Below, piece by piece: positions 47,187 through 58,581 of a DNA stretch of 64,000 bases. Within the stretch, counting starts at the first letter, position 1. The number at the start of each line of letters is the position of its first letter. Origin of the DNA: Aphelenchoides besseyi. Its lineage: Eukaryota > Nematoda > Chromadorea > Rhabditida > Aphelenchoididae. Below the pieces are notes generated by a model. The model saw nothing but the letters and a program-made list of their open reading frames with translations. It made no database searches and was not told where the DNA came from. A program made the translations under genes and the position numbers. The stretch covers positions 10,664,001-10,728,000 of the forward strand of contig JAMPIQ010000001.1 of the NCBI GenBank assembly GCA_024699855.1, written 5' to 3'.

Positions 47187-47841
47187 TTTGATCGATCGCG
47201 AGTTGAACTGAAGGTGTGAACTGAAACAATCGCATTTGAGCGGCCGTCAATACACGCAATGGAATTGCAACGAAACGGACCACGACTTTCACAGGACGTC
47301 TGACCAACTCATGGATGGTCGCCAACCATTGTCCTACAGGAACAGAATCCTGAAGAACACAAACCAACGGAACCAAAACTGCGGACCATCACAATGCAAA
47401 ACACCGTTGGGTAACCGACGAAACTGTGGGGAGCAGTCGCCGAAAGACAGGGTCGTAGCAAAAACAATCAGAAAGCCAAGTCTGAGCGTTCGAAGACCTA
47501 ACAGACGACCGAACTCCAATTTCGCTGTTCATTTGTAGTTGTTTCTTTGCCCCTTGAATCTTCTGATTGAAGTGCCCGTCAATTCATCAGTGGATCTCCG
47601 TTCCATCTCCTGGTCTTAAGAACGAGTGAGAAAATTGAGAAAAGTACGGGGTGCTAATCTCCGAGTTATTTGTCTGCGAATCGATCTGACTTTGTGCTGT
47701 GGACTGCGGTCAAGCGGTTGACAACGAATAGTCGTCTGTTCATTTAACGACCAGACCCTTCAAATACCCTCGTCCGAAGACCAACTTCGCGTTCAATGAC
47801 CTGTTTTTATTTCACGCCGTCAACAACAGAGACCATCAAAT
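47187..47841. other. Intergenic
   Basis: A minus-strand frame 47519 (MEFGRLLGLRTLRLGFLIVF) looks like a signal peptide but yields only a very short product. Not called as a gene. Confidence 0.35.
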
Positions 47842-49210
47842 TCAGTTGCGCTTGTCGGCGATTTGCGCGCTTAATGCCAACAAATCGTTTATCAAGCTGA
47901 TGTCTTGTTTCATGCGCAAGTAAACAGCCGTTCCAGTCGGATACTGAAGTGGCTAGTCGAAGTCACGACTGCTGACTTACTCCCGAGACCTCCGGATCGA
48001 CCTGATGGCAATAGCGAAAACGCAGATTAGTAAATCCATCGACTTGTTGTTGATTCAACGGATGATAGCGCAATATCAAACGCATGTTATCGCTTCCAAT
48101 GGGCCCTTCGAACAGAGCGCGCAAACGTGCAAAACCATTCTCAGTGTAGTCGTTGGCATTCCATTGAAAGCTGAAAAGAAGTCATTGACATGGCAATGGA
48201 ATCTCTTGTTTAACCTGCGCGCCCAATTGGGGTCCAAGTTCACCGATCGATTATTTGCGTCTATATTGACCAAAGTCGTCTTGTTGCTCGACTTGTCCTC
48301 TTCCGTCTTCTTGGCTTTGGTCTTCACGGACGTGGACCTCGATTTGCTCTTCGTAGCTGCACTGCATGCTGGCTGATCCTTGTCGGCTGCCTTTTCCTCC
48401 TTCTTTTTTTTTTTGTTGTACCACACAATCCCGACTATGGCCACCACAATGACAGCAATAACAAACAAACTGAAATTCGATTCCCGACACCAATAGACCT
48501 ATTCGTGGACCTACACGACTCCAATCGTTACCCACAAACGCCAACCGCTGGTTTCCCACTTTCCGGCCGGTTGAACTCCAGTATAGATCTTGGAATCTTG
48601 CTGGAGCCCAAGATAAGAGACCGGAATATGGGACTTACAAAAGTGATCAGAAAGCCGGGGGATTTGCCCACCCTCGGCCTCATACAATATGTCAATCGTG
48701 TAGCGGCCGTCTGCGGTTTTGTTGAACTTTGGACCGCAATTTGGAAGGCTCTTCTGACCGACTTTGATTCCCCGATCGGTTACGTCGAACGTAGCCGGAA
48801 GTTGTGGGTTGTCAAGAGCTAGTGATTTAGAAGCGTACTTTAAATAAACAAACAAACAAACTAACCACCATTCGAAAACGTTCTAACACCTGTAAATTTG
48901 CCGTTGATCTGACAACCACCAAGTTGCAGAGTAATCCTGAAGTATAAAGTTAACCGGAAAACGCAATCAACGGACGGAGTTTCACCAACCGGAGTGGCCA
49001 ACTTGTATTCCATCTTGACGCGCAGCGATTGTTCTTCGACCAAAAGTGTGTTCTTGTACTTAGTACATGCCCCGCCATCGACGGCACTGAAAGAGTGCGA
49101 ACCTGTCAAAGTCGTTAAACTTACACGCTCCCTCCTTCCTTCACACAATCAGCCGCACTCGAACCCTCACAGAAGAACAAAAGAACGACGAACAACCATC
49201 GGAAGTTCAT
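47842..49210 (-). CDS. Type I membrane protein, family M member 1
   Basis: Unfamiliar family with a second member at 54117-55465. Signal peptide MNFRWLFVVLLFFCEGSSA; ectodomain with DGGACTKYKNTLLVEEQSL, ITLQLGGCQINGKF, LDNPQLPATFDVTDRGIKVG and SLPNCGPKFNKTADGRYTID; WRLWVTIGVV just before the membrane helix LFVIAVIVVAIVGIVWY. A very basic juxtamembrane segment (NKKKKKEEK) and Ser/Lys-rich linker follow, then a cytoplasmic block FQWNANDYTENGFARLRALF with SDNMRLILRYHPLNQQQ. It ends ALSAQIADKRN. About nine introns, some with unclear edges around 48840-48900. No known domain recognised. Confidence 0.72.
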
Positions 49211-49560
49211 CGATCAGAGCGATAAAAGTGGACCGAAAGAATGACAGAAACTTTGACGACCGAAAGAAGCTTCTTGAGACTTACTAATTTCGAAGGCAAA
49301 GTAAATCGAATTCGTTAAGACTTGATATCCGAGGATTATTGGATCTGTTCAGAGGAGTCAGCAGACGTATTGCTTGCTTTCGAAATTGAGCTCCACTCCA
49401 TCAACCCTTTGAAGCGATTTCTTCTCTCAACATCTCTTCCAGATAAGCATGCATAGACACAGGCATCTTCAGTCAGTCCAAAGGTTGGTCATTGCAATCG
49501 AATTCGCTGCTTAACAGTTTGCAGTTCATTTTCATTCCAAGTTTCTGGTCGCTCTTCGAA
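49211..49560. other. Divergent promoter region
   Basis: Short spacer between the family M gene (minus) and the coiled-coil membrane gene (plus). No other feature seen. Confidence 0.45.
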
Positions 49561-50399
49561 ATGTTGCTATTCGGGTGGCTCTTGGTCGTTCTGGCTCTTG
49601 GAGCCGCTGAGGAGATGGAAGTCGAAGCGGAAGACCAGACGGAAGGCCCAAAGAAGTTCACGAACACTTTCAGTAGGTCCATCTTATCGGCTGTTCACTC
49701 ATTTCAGTTCACAACTTCATCTTCGGATTTGTTTGTACGATTTTGGGTCGCTCTGATCTTCGTGACGATCTTCGTTCCGAGTTATTTGATCCGAAAAGCG
49801 AATCGTGAGCGGAAGGAAGCTGATCGATTGGGCGCTAAAATGCATCAGCTGGAGAAGCAAGCGGACGCTCAGAACTTGGAAATCGAACAACAGAAAGCGA
49901 CAGTCGAAAGGATTCGAAAGGAAATCGAAAACTGCAAATTGAGTTCTGAAGAACTATCACGATATTCCGAGTCTTCAGGCGGTTCAATTTCCAATTCTGC
50001 TCAAACATCTGCAATCGGAGACGAAAGAGTTGCGTGAGAAGATCGAACAACTTCGCTCCGAACTCGCCGCCGGTCGAGCACCTTCGATGAAACAAGTGAG
50101 CGAACTCAAAACAGCTCTTCGAAAGCGTCAAGATGAAATCAAGAGAACGATCTCCGAATCCGTGAAGTTGATCAACAGCAAAAAGACGGTTAGTGGATGA
50201 TTACTGGGTGCTGTAATCGTCTTTTCAGTTGATCCAAGAAAGCAAATCGAATGCCCAGAAATCGCCGTTCGATTCATCCAAGATCATTTCGCGTGGTAAA
50301 CGTGACGATCAAACTGACGGATCGTTCGAAGACGGTGCTTCGACGACCACTCAGAATTCAGCTAAATACTACGATGACGTCTTTCAGTTTTTGCCTTAA
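49561..50399 (+). CDS. Membrane-anchored coiled-coil protein, unknown
   Basis: Starts MLLFGWLLVVLALGAAEE, a signal-type segment, followed by an acidic stretch. A membrane helix (WVALIFVTIFVPSYLI) at about 49740-49790 is stopped by RKANRERK. Then comes a long coiled coil (MHQLEKQADAQNLEIEQQK, LREKIEQLRSELAAGRAP, LKTALRKRQDEIKRTISES). The tail is Ser-rich and ends YYDDVFQFLP. One clear intron at about 50188-50227. The frame changes between about 49950 and 50000, which requires another intron or an indel that I could not place. AATAAA near 50411. Inferred topology: short lumenal head, one helix, long cytosolic coil. Confidence 0.65.
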
Positions 50400-50556
50400 A
50401 ATGTTCTGCGAATAAACTTTCAGACCTTAAACTGGAAATAAAGCCAAGTTATCAGAAGATAAGTGGGAGCTGCTATAGAAAAACGGTCACTTAGGAAAGA
50501 AAGGGAAATGACTACGTAGTTAACGTATAATATGTTTATTCAAATTGATATAAAAG

Positions 50557-53157
50557 TTAATCCGATTGATTACCGGTTGTTTGATCATAGAATATACGTA
50601 GCTGTTGAGCGTGATGCAAAGCACCGTAACTAGAGATGTGATTGTCGTCGATATGCCACGTGAGTCCGTTACGTGAATCGAAACTGCGGCACATCTGTTG
50701 GGAAGTAAACAAGGTCGTTGCATCGTCTAATCGCCGACACCAAACGTCCATTAAATCGAATTTTACACAACGACGACAATTTATTTTTTCGTATCTTCGG
50801 CGCATTAGCGCGTGATGTTCGCGTTGTATACGTAGTGGCTCTTGAGGCAAAGAAGTGGATCTGCGTAGAATTGATTGAGCGGGAGAATCACCAAAAACCA
50901 CGTGCTCTTTTTCGATGATAACCAATTCACGAACATGTTCGGCAGCACGTGAATAAAACTGTTGCATGAAACGATAGCCGGAATCCACTTCGATTTGCTT
51001 GTGCTGGTCGATTTCAGTGTACGGTCGGAAACTGAAATTGAAGTTTAGAAATTTGTTGTTGGAAACTAACCCAAAAACCAAAATTAAAATATCGATTGGT
51101 TCTGGCCATTGAGCCAGTACCTCGGGAAAGCTTCGCATCGTCTTCTCGCACATTCGTTTTTTGATACCAGTGGGCTGTAAACACGAAATAAAGTCGTGTA
51201 AACTTAATATCAACTAACCGCCATTACCTGCAATTCAGCTGGCAAAGGACCACAGCCGAGCATAACAATTGTGCTCAAACGTTTGTAGACGTCCGAGAAG
51301 AAACGTGTGATTCCATAGTGGGCAAACATCGCATGTAAAATTGAAAAATGTTTTGCAAATTGCTCGACTACACGGCTGCACAACCACTTGTGTGTTCACA
51401 GCAGTGTAGTCGAGCAACTTGCAAAACATTCGTAAAACTTATGTGAGTTGCCGAACATGACCACCGTCTTATTGCCGATACCCTAAAGTTGTGGAATTTT
51501 ATATGGTGAAGTTGCTTTTGTGACCTTTTCAACACACGTATTCTGCGCATTCAACATGTGAATTGCAATTTGTCCGTTCTTCAATTCGATTTCGTCTTGT
51601 CTTGTGCATTTGAGATGTGTACTGATGTAGAGAAGTTTGATGTTGTAGTCAGTCACTTCTTCCTTTGTCCACGTTGTTTTGTCTCGCTCGTTCCAAATTT
51701 TCAGAAGCAAGGGCTCCGCATCTTCTTTTGGAAAGTCGATCTAAGAACAATTGTGAAAGGAAGTTCAGGAACACAAACCGCTTCAAATTGAGAGTTTTGT
51801 TGAACGTACGCCAAATTTGTGCATATGAAGAAATAGATGGCACCCACGACAATTAACAGTGACTTCCAATTGGTGATCCGTGCGAGAATCGGTTTTGCCA
51901 AATTTTCCACAGCAAAACCGATTGTTATTGAGATGACCATCAGTAAAATTCCGACTAAACATCCGATTGATATTTGAATTTAAACTTACTTCCAAAGTCG
52001 ATTTCGCCAAAATGAGCATACTGCTGGGGTTGAAGATAACGGTGAGCAGTGAATAAAGGCCAGTGAACAAGATAGATTGAATAGGAGACGTTTCCCAACT
52101 CCACGAGTGTCCGCCATTCCAACCAACCGCCATTTCCGAAGCTGATGACCATCATTGACAACAAAGTGATGGAGATTCGATTGACAGTCGAAAAGCTTGG
52201 AACAAAAGTCAAGATCACAAGAATCATGGGAACCAAAAAATCGAATTGCCGTCGAAGCGATTTGCTTAACGGCAATTGACGACACTGCCAATTGCGTAAG
52301 TCAAAAGCCACGTATCCAACTCCAAACTGCCAAAGTCGACTTGCCAAGAGAACGTGCTTGGCATCAACGTCTTCAGAATCGATCATTTGAAAACATCCGG
52401 AAAGTGTGATCATAGCCAAAATCAAGAATCGACTAAACGTCCAATGTAACCGATTCAACTGCTTGATCAGAACAAATAAAGGCGGCACACAAAGATAGTA
52501 CTGCATCTAAGTTAGAAATAAGAAGAAGGATTGCAGAAGCCTGTTACAACCGTGAATTTCGACACCGATTTTCTTGTCAAATTCATGAACGAAAGCACTT
52601 CTGCACTCCTTCATCAACGACTAACCTCCACAGCCAGAGACCAGGTGTGTAGATAGAGAGCGAATTTTGCGTTCTAAAGACTTCAAATGATTGGGCTAAG
52701 GTCGAGATTACCTGATCGAAATACGAAACATCGCGAAGGTTCGGAAAGTTCGAATAAAACAAAATGGCCGGGACTGTGTCTCGAAATAGAAAATGAAGAT
52801 CAAAAGGCGATGAAATCGCCGTGGCAGAAAGAAGGATCCCAGCAATGACTCCCAAATAAATCGGCACAATTCGTCTAATACGACGAAAATAAAACTCTGC
52901 AGCGGAGCTGACAGTCAAGGCGTCTATTCGGTCCATGAACATGGTCATCAAGTAACCCGAAAGTACGAAAAACCTAAAGTACTGATATCAGTGCGTTGGT
53001 TCCGAACTCACACATCGACAGCCAAATAGCCGGAACAGAAATGCGATGGCCATAGATGGAAGAGTAAAATCAAAAGGATCAAAACTCCTCGTAGGCCCTG
53101 CAGGTCCAAACGTATGTTTTCCTTGGGCTTAATTTCGAGCTTCGAATTCGTTACCAT
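50557..53157 (-). CDS. Acyltransferase 3 with SGNH domain (NRF-6/OAC-like)
   Basis: Multi-pass membrane O-acyltransferase of the acyltransferase-3 family with a C-terminal SGNH hydrolase-like domain. Blocks: RLDLQGLRGVLILLILLFHL (catalytic-type Arg/His context), FFVLSGYLMTMF, FYFRRIRRIVPIYL, LYLHTWSLAVE then MQYYLCVPPL, and VSYSIYLVHWPLFTAHRY. The SGNH part follows: nucleophile block VVMFGNSH, then FAKHFSILHAMFAHYG, a mid region, and the distal catalytic pair in HIDDNHISSYGA near the C-terminus. About ten introns; the one at 51376-51438 (63 bases) carries an inverted copy of the adjacent exon. Stop at 50557-50559; TTTATT near 50534. Expected role is acyl transfer to lipid or sugar at a membrane; substrate unknown. 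Confidence 0.92.
51347..51430. repeat. 27-bp inverted repeat spanning an intron-exon junction
   Basis: Arms 51347-51373 and 51404-51430 are complementary at 26 of 27 positions, with a 30-base spacer that is itself partly self-complementary (GCTGCACAA against its own end). In the acyltransferase gene the first arm is exon (encoding VEQFAKHF) and the second is in the preceding intron. Confidence 0.9.
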
Positions 53158-53465
53158 CTCGTAAGAAGACTGTCGACAAACATTTCTTTTCGCCGTTAAC
53201 TCCTGTGATTGTTATCGTTTGTTTTTGACTTACCGCTTAACTTATAAAAAACCTCAAAATGTCCGTGAAGGTCACCGGAACGATGAGCGTTTATGACTCG
53301 AAATTTGAAAAAACTAATCTGTCAGTTCATCATTTCAAACAAAAAGCCGCCTCTCCAGGGAGTTCTATTAAGTTGTTCCGAAGCTATCGATGACCTTACT
53401 CAAAAGTCACGACAAATATGTCGAAATCATTTCGACACGCAGTTTTAGTCGACACGTACATTCGA
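53158..53465. other. Intergenic
   Basis: 5' flank of the acyltransferase. No other feature seen. Confidence 0.5.
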
Positions 53466-53812
53466 CAACAGAGGGAACTGAACCCGCAACCTCCAAAAGA
53501 GTGTTCCGCAAGCAGATCGCTTGCTCACTCGACTATTGCAGCTCACACTTCCGAGGCAGAACCAGCGGACCATAACCTGGACTGAATTTAGCCGAGTAAA
53601 ACGACCAGTATCTCCATAATGAAGTGGAATAAGAATAAACGGACTTCACGACGATAATCAGCATAATCAATACTACGGCATTAGCAATTTTAGTGTTTTG
53701 GTTTTTGGCCAATAACTCGGCCAGTTCTGCGATTGGGCAACAAGGAGCATGACAGTCAGAATCAGCAAAGATTGCGCGTAGACTGATATACAATTCAGCC
53801 AAAACTGGCGGG
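53466..53812 (-). repeat. Dispersed repeat, copy B, with Pol III-like boxes
   Basis: Complement of the repeat at 4605-4953. It keeps the same 89-codon frame (53533-53802) with about five amino-acid differences, and the tRNA-like A/B-box end (53470-53550). Opposite orientation to copy A, 48.9 kb away. Confidence 0.75.
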
Positions 53813-54116
53813 GACCATTAGTTCTGCGGCTGAAATTTTACAGACATCTCTAGAATACACAAATTGGTTCTTGTACAGATCGAAAACTAAAAAGAGAGCT
53901 TTCTTGAAACTTTACCTTAATTTCGTGTACTTCCTTGTAAGTTACGAGTTTCAAAGCTCTGCAGCCTGTTATTTCCTGAAGTTTTTTGTCAACGATAACA
54001 AAACCGATTGAAGGAATAAGTGTCGAGCTCTTCTATTCGTACGACTTCAAAATCCTACTTTCCGAGAGTTTATTCCAGTTTCTCAACAACAAAGAATAGA
54101 ACGTAGCAAAAGAAAC
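53813..54116. other. Intergenic
   Basis: 3' flank of the family M gene. No other feature seen. Confidence 0.5.
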
Positions 54117-55465
54117 TCAGGAACGTTGATCTTGTTGACAGAGAACTCGATGAGTGTCAAGTACTTTCTTTATCAACTGTAAGTCTGCGTCCATACGGAA
54201 TTAATCCGTATTTGACTAAAGAGACATTATTTCAGAAATCAAACCAATCACTTACATTGTGTCTACGAGACATCAACATAATCGATTTGCGCCACTCTCG
54301 CAATGCCTTTATCGATTGCTCGTTCAAAGGATCCTGACGCAGCATCATTTCGAGTTTCAGTTGACTGTATGGTCCTTTAAGAATTTCGCGCAAGAACTCT
54401 ATGTCTTCTGATTTGTACGTTTCGGTGGGCCAACGCCAACTGAAATCGTCGATCACAAATTGATTTAAAGTTTTATTCTTACTTTTTAATGCACGGATTG
54501 TCTTTGAACAATTTGGCGAGATTTGTAAACTTCTGACTGTTCATTTCGGTCTTCGACTTTGGTATCGTAGTTGACTTTGCAGTGGTGTTGCCGACAGTTG
54601 ACATGGCCGGTAGTTCGTCAGTGACCAACTTGTTCTTGAGCTTTTTGTACCACCAACCACCGCCGATAATCAATATCGCTACAATGGCAATGATAAGACT
54701 GAAAACCCAAAAAGATAATCACGCTTCTGAATTGAGAAACCTACACGCCGCCTGCGATTGTGACCCACAAACGCCAACTTCTTACGCTCCAATCTCCGGC
54801 CGCTTCGACCGTTTCGACAAAGCTGCTATCTTTCTAAACAAGAAGGAAAGTGAATTGACCGAAAACATACGAAAACGATCTTGAAGCCGGGAACCTCTTC
54901 ACCTTTCGAATCGTACGAGATCTTGATCAAAGAACCGTCTTCTTCGGGTGTAAAAACTGGTTTGCAACCGGGAAGGGTTTTTTGGATCGATTTGATTTTG
55001 TCTTCAGATGCTTTGAGACCAACGGGAAAATTGGGGTTTCCCAAATCTAAAATCTCCAATATATTGTAATACCGATAGAAAACCAACCAGCATGTGCAAA
55101 ATATCCGGGACTATAACCATAATTAACGTCACCAGCGATCATGCATCCACCGACTTCGAGGGTGATTCTAAATGCAAAGAAAGTGATTAGACACGTAAGT
55201 GGTTCGTCTTACGGTTTAACCATCACCTTAGTCGAGTCAAACTTGAATTGGAAGCTCAACTGCTTCTCCTTGACTTTGATGTTCATTGGCTTCAGTTCCG
55301 TACAAGTTCCACCATCGATTTCGCTGAAGAGAAATTCAATTCCAGCTTTCGGAGCTCGCAAACTCACAGATCATTGTCGTGTTGCTTCAAGCAACCTTCA
55401 TCGCTACTGACCAAGACATTGCCACAGAACATTGAAAGAGCGAAGAGCACTGGTCGAAGATCCAT
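54117..55465 (-). CDS. Type I membrane protein, family M member 2
   Basis: Paralogue of the gene at 47842-49210 with the same architecture and exon order. Signal peptide MDLRPVLFALSMFCGNVLVS; ectodomain blocks EIDGGTCTELKPMNIKVKEK, ITLEVGGCMIAGDV, LGNPNFPVGLKASEDKI and TLPGCKPVFTPEEDGSLIKI; SWRLWVTIAGG before the helix LIIAIVAILIIGGGWY. The cytoplasmic part has a Lys/Ser/Thr linker, then WRWPTETYKSEDIEFLREIL and LKLEMMLRQDPLNEQSIKAL, matching member 1's FQWNANDY...PLNQQQ block. It ends CQQDQRS; stop at 54117-54119. The four ectodomain cysteines I can align are conserved between the two. No known domain recognised. Confidence 0.75.
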
Positions 55466-56382
55466 CGAATGAGAGCACAAAAAGCGGGCAACCAGCGTGG
55501 AGAACAAACCGAATCAATGACTGAGAGATCGGAGAAACTGAAAAGGTTGATTCGTGAATAGCTGATTACCTACAGCATAACCGCAAAGTTGTTTTGCTGC
55601 TATGCAAATTCTCACAAATTCCATCGTTAATGAAAATTAATGTTGTTAGTTTATAAAACTTTGTATTTGTACCGTCAAAGTGTTGTCCGACAATCATTAT
55701 GTTGATACGGAAATTGTTTTCAGGTGATTATTAACAGAAAATGTAAAGCTGATAAGCGAACTGACATCCATTCACCAGCCATTTTAATAAAGTAATTTGA
55801 GTTCAACCATCAAAGGTCGAACGCTCCAAAATTTTACTGACGTTCAGCCACAGCATTGGCTGGGCACGAACTTGAACACAAACCTTAAGTTTGGGTCAAT
55901 AAGACGACAATGCTGATCATCAATTGTATTTTCAGTTCTCCAACTGCCATAAGACCGATGGGTTACGTGACAAGTTCTCTTCGACCGGACGTCTCTCTTA
56001 TCTCCGACTGTTACCTGCACAACCGCCGCGTGACCTCGAGAGTAAAAGATTGGGCGAAGTGAAGAGATAGACAGACGAACAGAAGATGTCCACTCGAAAG
56101 TGTCCTACCCATCGAATTTTCCGTAGTGTGAGAGTAAGTGGGCAGAAGAAGGGAGAATATCGTCGGTTTATTAACCCAAGTTTGAGGTTAGTATCTGAAT
56201 TCGAGCCCTGGTAACTCGGTGGCCGAATAGCCAAACAAATTTTGGAACGTCTAACCGTCGAGTTGGACTCATATAATAAGCGTATTTAAAACAAAAAGTG
56301 TCTATTCAAAGGAAGTACGAGCTTTAATTTCAGCACCAGTTTATTATCACAAAATAGAAACTTTAAATCTCGAACAAAGTAA
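55466..56382. other. Intergenic, no gene seen
   Basis: About 0.9 kb. A minus-strand frame at 55998-56234 has no domain. A patch near 56170-56235 looks tRNA-like by eye but does not fold into a cloverleaf. Confidence 0.4.
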
Positions 56383-56595
56383 CCCGAAAAAGACACTAAA
56401 GTGACGTTGGATAACATCATTGAGCGTCTGCAACTCTTGGCTTATCCCAAACATCTGAACGCATTCAAAATGCCTGTCTTCAAATTCATCAAAGAGAATT
56501 TTGCTTCAATTCGTAAAATGACTAAGTGCAAAAATTTTCAAGGCGAACACAAAGACCTGGTGGATAAACTCTCGGCATTCTTTGCTAACTATTAA
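56383..56595 (+). pseudogene. BACK-domain remnant of a BTB gene
   Basis: Open frame starting after a stop, without ATG: VTLDNIIERLQLLAYPKHLN, then AFKMPVFKFIKENFASIRKM and KDLVDKLSAFFANY-stop. This matches the helix pattern after the BTB domain in MATH/BTB proteins (lk...l.FI..N). The BTB and MATH parts are missing upstream. Confidence 0.55.
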
Positions 56596-56999
56596 GTCTC
56601 CGTAACCGTTTTGTTTTTTAAAAGCTAAACTGCATTGTAGCGTCTCTAACTGTCCCTCTCATAAACATTGTAATCTTTGAATTAAATGACTTGACGCTCA
56701 AGCTTCGAATGATCGTTTTCGTTAGATTGCTAACTTTAAAGAATCGATAATCCGATTTTGGAAAAGTTTGTTGAAAGTTGTGTTCTCAATCATTTCTATG
56801 GACATCAATGGAGCTTCCAACTTCGATGCACTTTTCTATAAAAAAAAACTCGAGTTGAGAGTCCGAAAAGAAGCTACGCAAAAAATGGAAATTTCAGTTA
56901 GTTCAAAAGAATATAAATCGTAAAATCGTTCAATTTGGTTTTCTGAAGCTAAACGCATTAAGTGATAAGTGTGATAATTGAAAAGCGGCAAAAACGTTC
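56596..56999. other. Intergenic
   Basis: No gene seen. About 14 bases next to tRNA-Glu (AGAACGTTTTT on the tRNA strand) match the 3' flank of the copy at 19 kb. Confidence 0.5.
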
Positions 57000-57071
57000 T
57001 TCCAATGCCGGGAATCGAACCCGGGCCTTGTGGGTGAAAGCCACAAATCCTAACCACTAGACCACATTGGA
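57000..57071 (-). tRNA. tRNA-Glu (TTC), second copy
   Basis: Complement of tRNA-Glu at 19075-19146, apparently identical in the mature region. The 5' flank on the minus strand (CTGCCGAGTTTCCGCT...) also matches over about 35 bases with one difference. Anticodon TTC. Confidence 0.97.
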
Positions 57072-57416
57072 GTTGGAGACTGAAGCGGAAACTCGGCAGT
57101 TGAAAGCAATCCAATGCCTGCTCTTTGAAGCAACGGAAAGAAGTACGAGCATATACCTTTATGTCAAATACTTTCAATTTTTCATTAACCAAGAAGACAA
57201 TATAATTACAACCACGATATCCGAAGAAGTGTTAAGTAGGTGAAATCCAAAAACCGACGGTTTCTCTTTCAGGTTTAAAGTTTGAACAACCAATCCTATA
57301 CTATTCTCAACCTTCTGTTTTGATTACCACAATAAAACAACTTACTGTTACTTTCAAATATTTAACCAAATAATTTGTTGATTTTGTTAAAGTTGAAACT
57401 TAAAACTACTGCAGTT
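57072..57416. other. Intergenic between tRNA-Glu and the inverted duplication
   Basis: Apart from the 35 conserved bases beside the tRNA, nothing was recognised. Confidence 0.5.
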
Positions 57417-58109
57417 TTACTTTCCACTTTTTATAACAAAACAGTTGTTAACAACATGATTACAGAGGAGTGTGTTTCAAGTTGAATGGCGCCGGAACTT
57501 TGCCAAGAATGAATTCATAGGCTGAAAGACGAGCATCAAAGACCTTTGTGGGTCGCAAACAAACCAAAGTCGAGAGCTTTTCCGGTCCACTAAACGATCG
57601 TACAACGTGGAAGAGGTTCCGAACACAGAACCCAGATTGATAAAACTTGTAGACCTGCTGGTCCGTTGAATACAGTTGCACACACAACGAGCGTCTCAGC
57701 TCCGTCGCTTGTGACTGAGTCGTTCACTATTACTCTAATTGCTCGGTTGCCGTTGGATCTACAATCCAATCAAAAGAGAGGTCTTCACCATCTTAGATTA
57801 GTTGATTCTGTGATGAGCGATTCAAAAACCCGTCGAATAACCATACATGCACTTGCAAGTATACAGCTCACAGGCCTGTTGCATATAGTCGGTTATTTCG
57901 AGTTGAGCATCATCTCCCAACTGAACAAAATGTATATGAACGGAAGAAGTTGAACACAAACCCGATACAAAAGCTCTCGACAACTGAAATGGAATGTTGA
58001 AGGAGGAACGACAAAAAGTTCTCGCTATCGGGAAGGCTCGAACTTCCAACCTTTCGGTTAACAGCCGAACGCGCTGCCGATTGCGCCACGACAGCACACA
58101 AACGGAAGG
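57417..58109 (-). repeat. 693-bp inverted duplication, copy B (contains tRNA-Asn)
   Basis: Reverse complement of 36760-37452. The boundaries are sharp: beyond GGAAAGTAA and CCTTCCGTTTG the flanks are unrelated. Every open frame seen in copy A has an identical counterpart here. Confidence 0.9.
58023..58095 (-). tRNA. tRNA-Asn (GTT), second copy
   Basis: Exact mirror of the tRNA-Asn at 36774-36846, inside copy B of the inverted duplication. Anticodon GTT; acceptor stem GCTGTCG/CGATAGC. Confidence 0.96.
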
Positions 58110-58581
58110 ATAATCGAAACAATTCGACTTCAAGTCTCCAGTTTGTCAAGATCTCCAATCGACAATCAATAAGATCGAATGAAACGTGCTCCCAGTTCCC
58201 CCACATCAACGAGCTTTGATCTCAACTGACACAATCGAATACAAAGAACTCAAATTGGAGTCTTCCTTTCAGTTGCGAACCCTTGGCTTATAAGTCGACT
58301 ATTCAGATTGCTTGATAGCCACAGTCAAACGGATTGCTAATTCCCTAGGTTGTTCAAGTCGATTGTTTCTTTGTAATCGGCTTCCTCGTTTGCTTTGCCA
58401 AAACAACAAGTGAGTATTCGTCGGCCGGCACTCCAACATCATTCGAACAACCACTCATCTGAGTTTAATAGCAGAGATGTTATACTCAAATCAAGGAAAC
58501 GGAGTTTTAGATTTTAATCGATTCTATTCGTTGTTTGTTTATATATCCGACCGAAACGCTTCAAAGATTGATTCGAGGGCA
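58110..58581. other. Intergenic
   Basis: No gene recognised. Confidence 0.45.

Noticed and set aside
47334..47519. Minus-strand frame with signal-peptide-like start (MEFGRLLGLRTLRLGFLIVF)
   Set aside because: The only way to extend it uses a 24-base intron, too short for this genome; the resulting product is tiny.
49677..49711. Possible 35-base intron (GTAGGT...TTTCAG) in the coiled-coil membrane gene
   Set aside because: Removing it shifts the frame and destroys the membrane helix; reading through keeps the helix and coil.
56170..56235. tRNA-like patch
   Set aside because: A T-arm-like sequence is visible, but no acceptor stem or anticodon arm can be formed.
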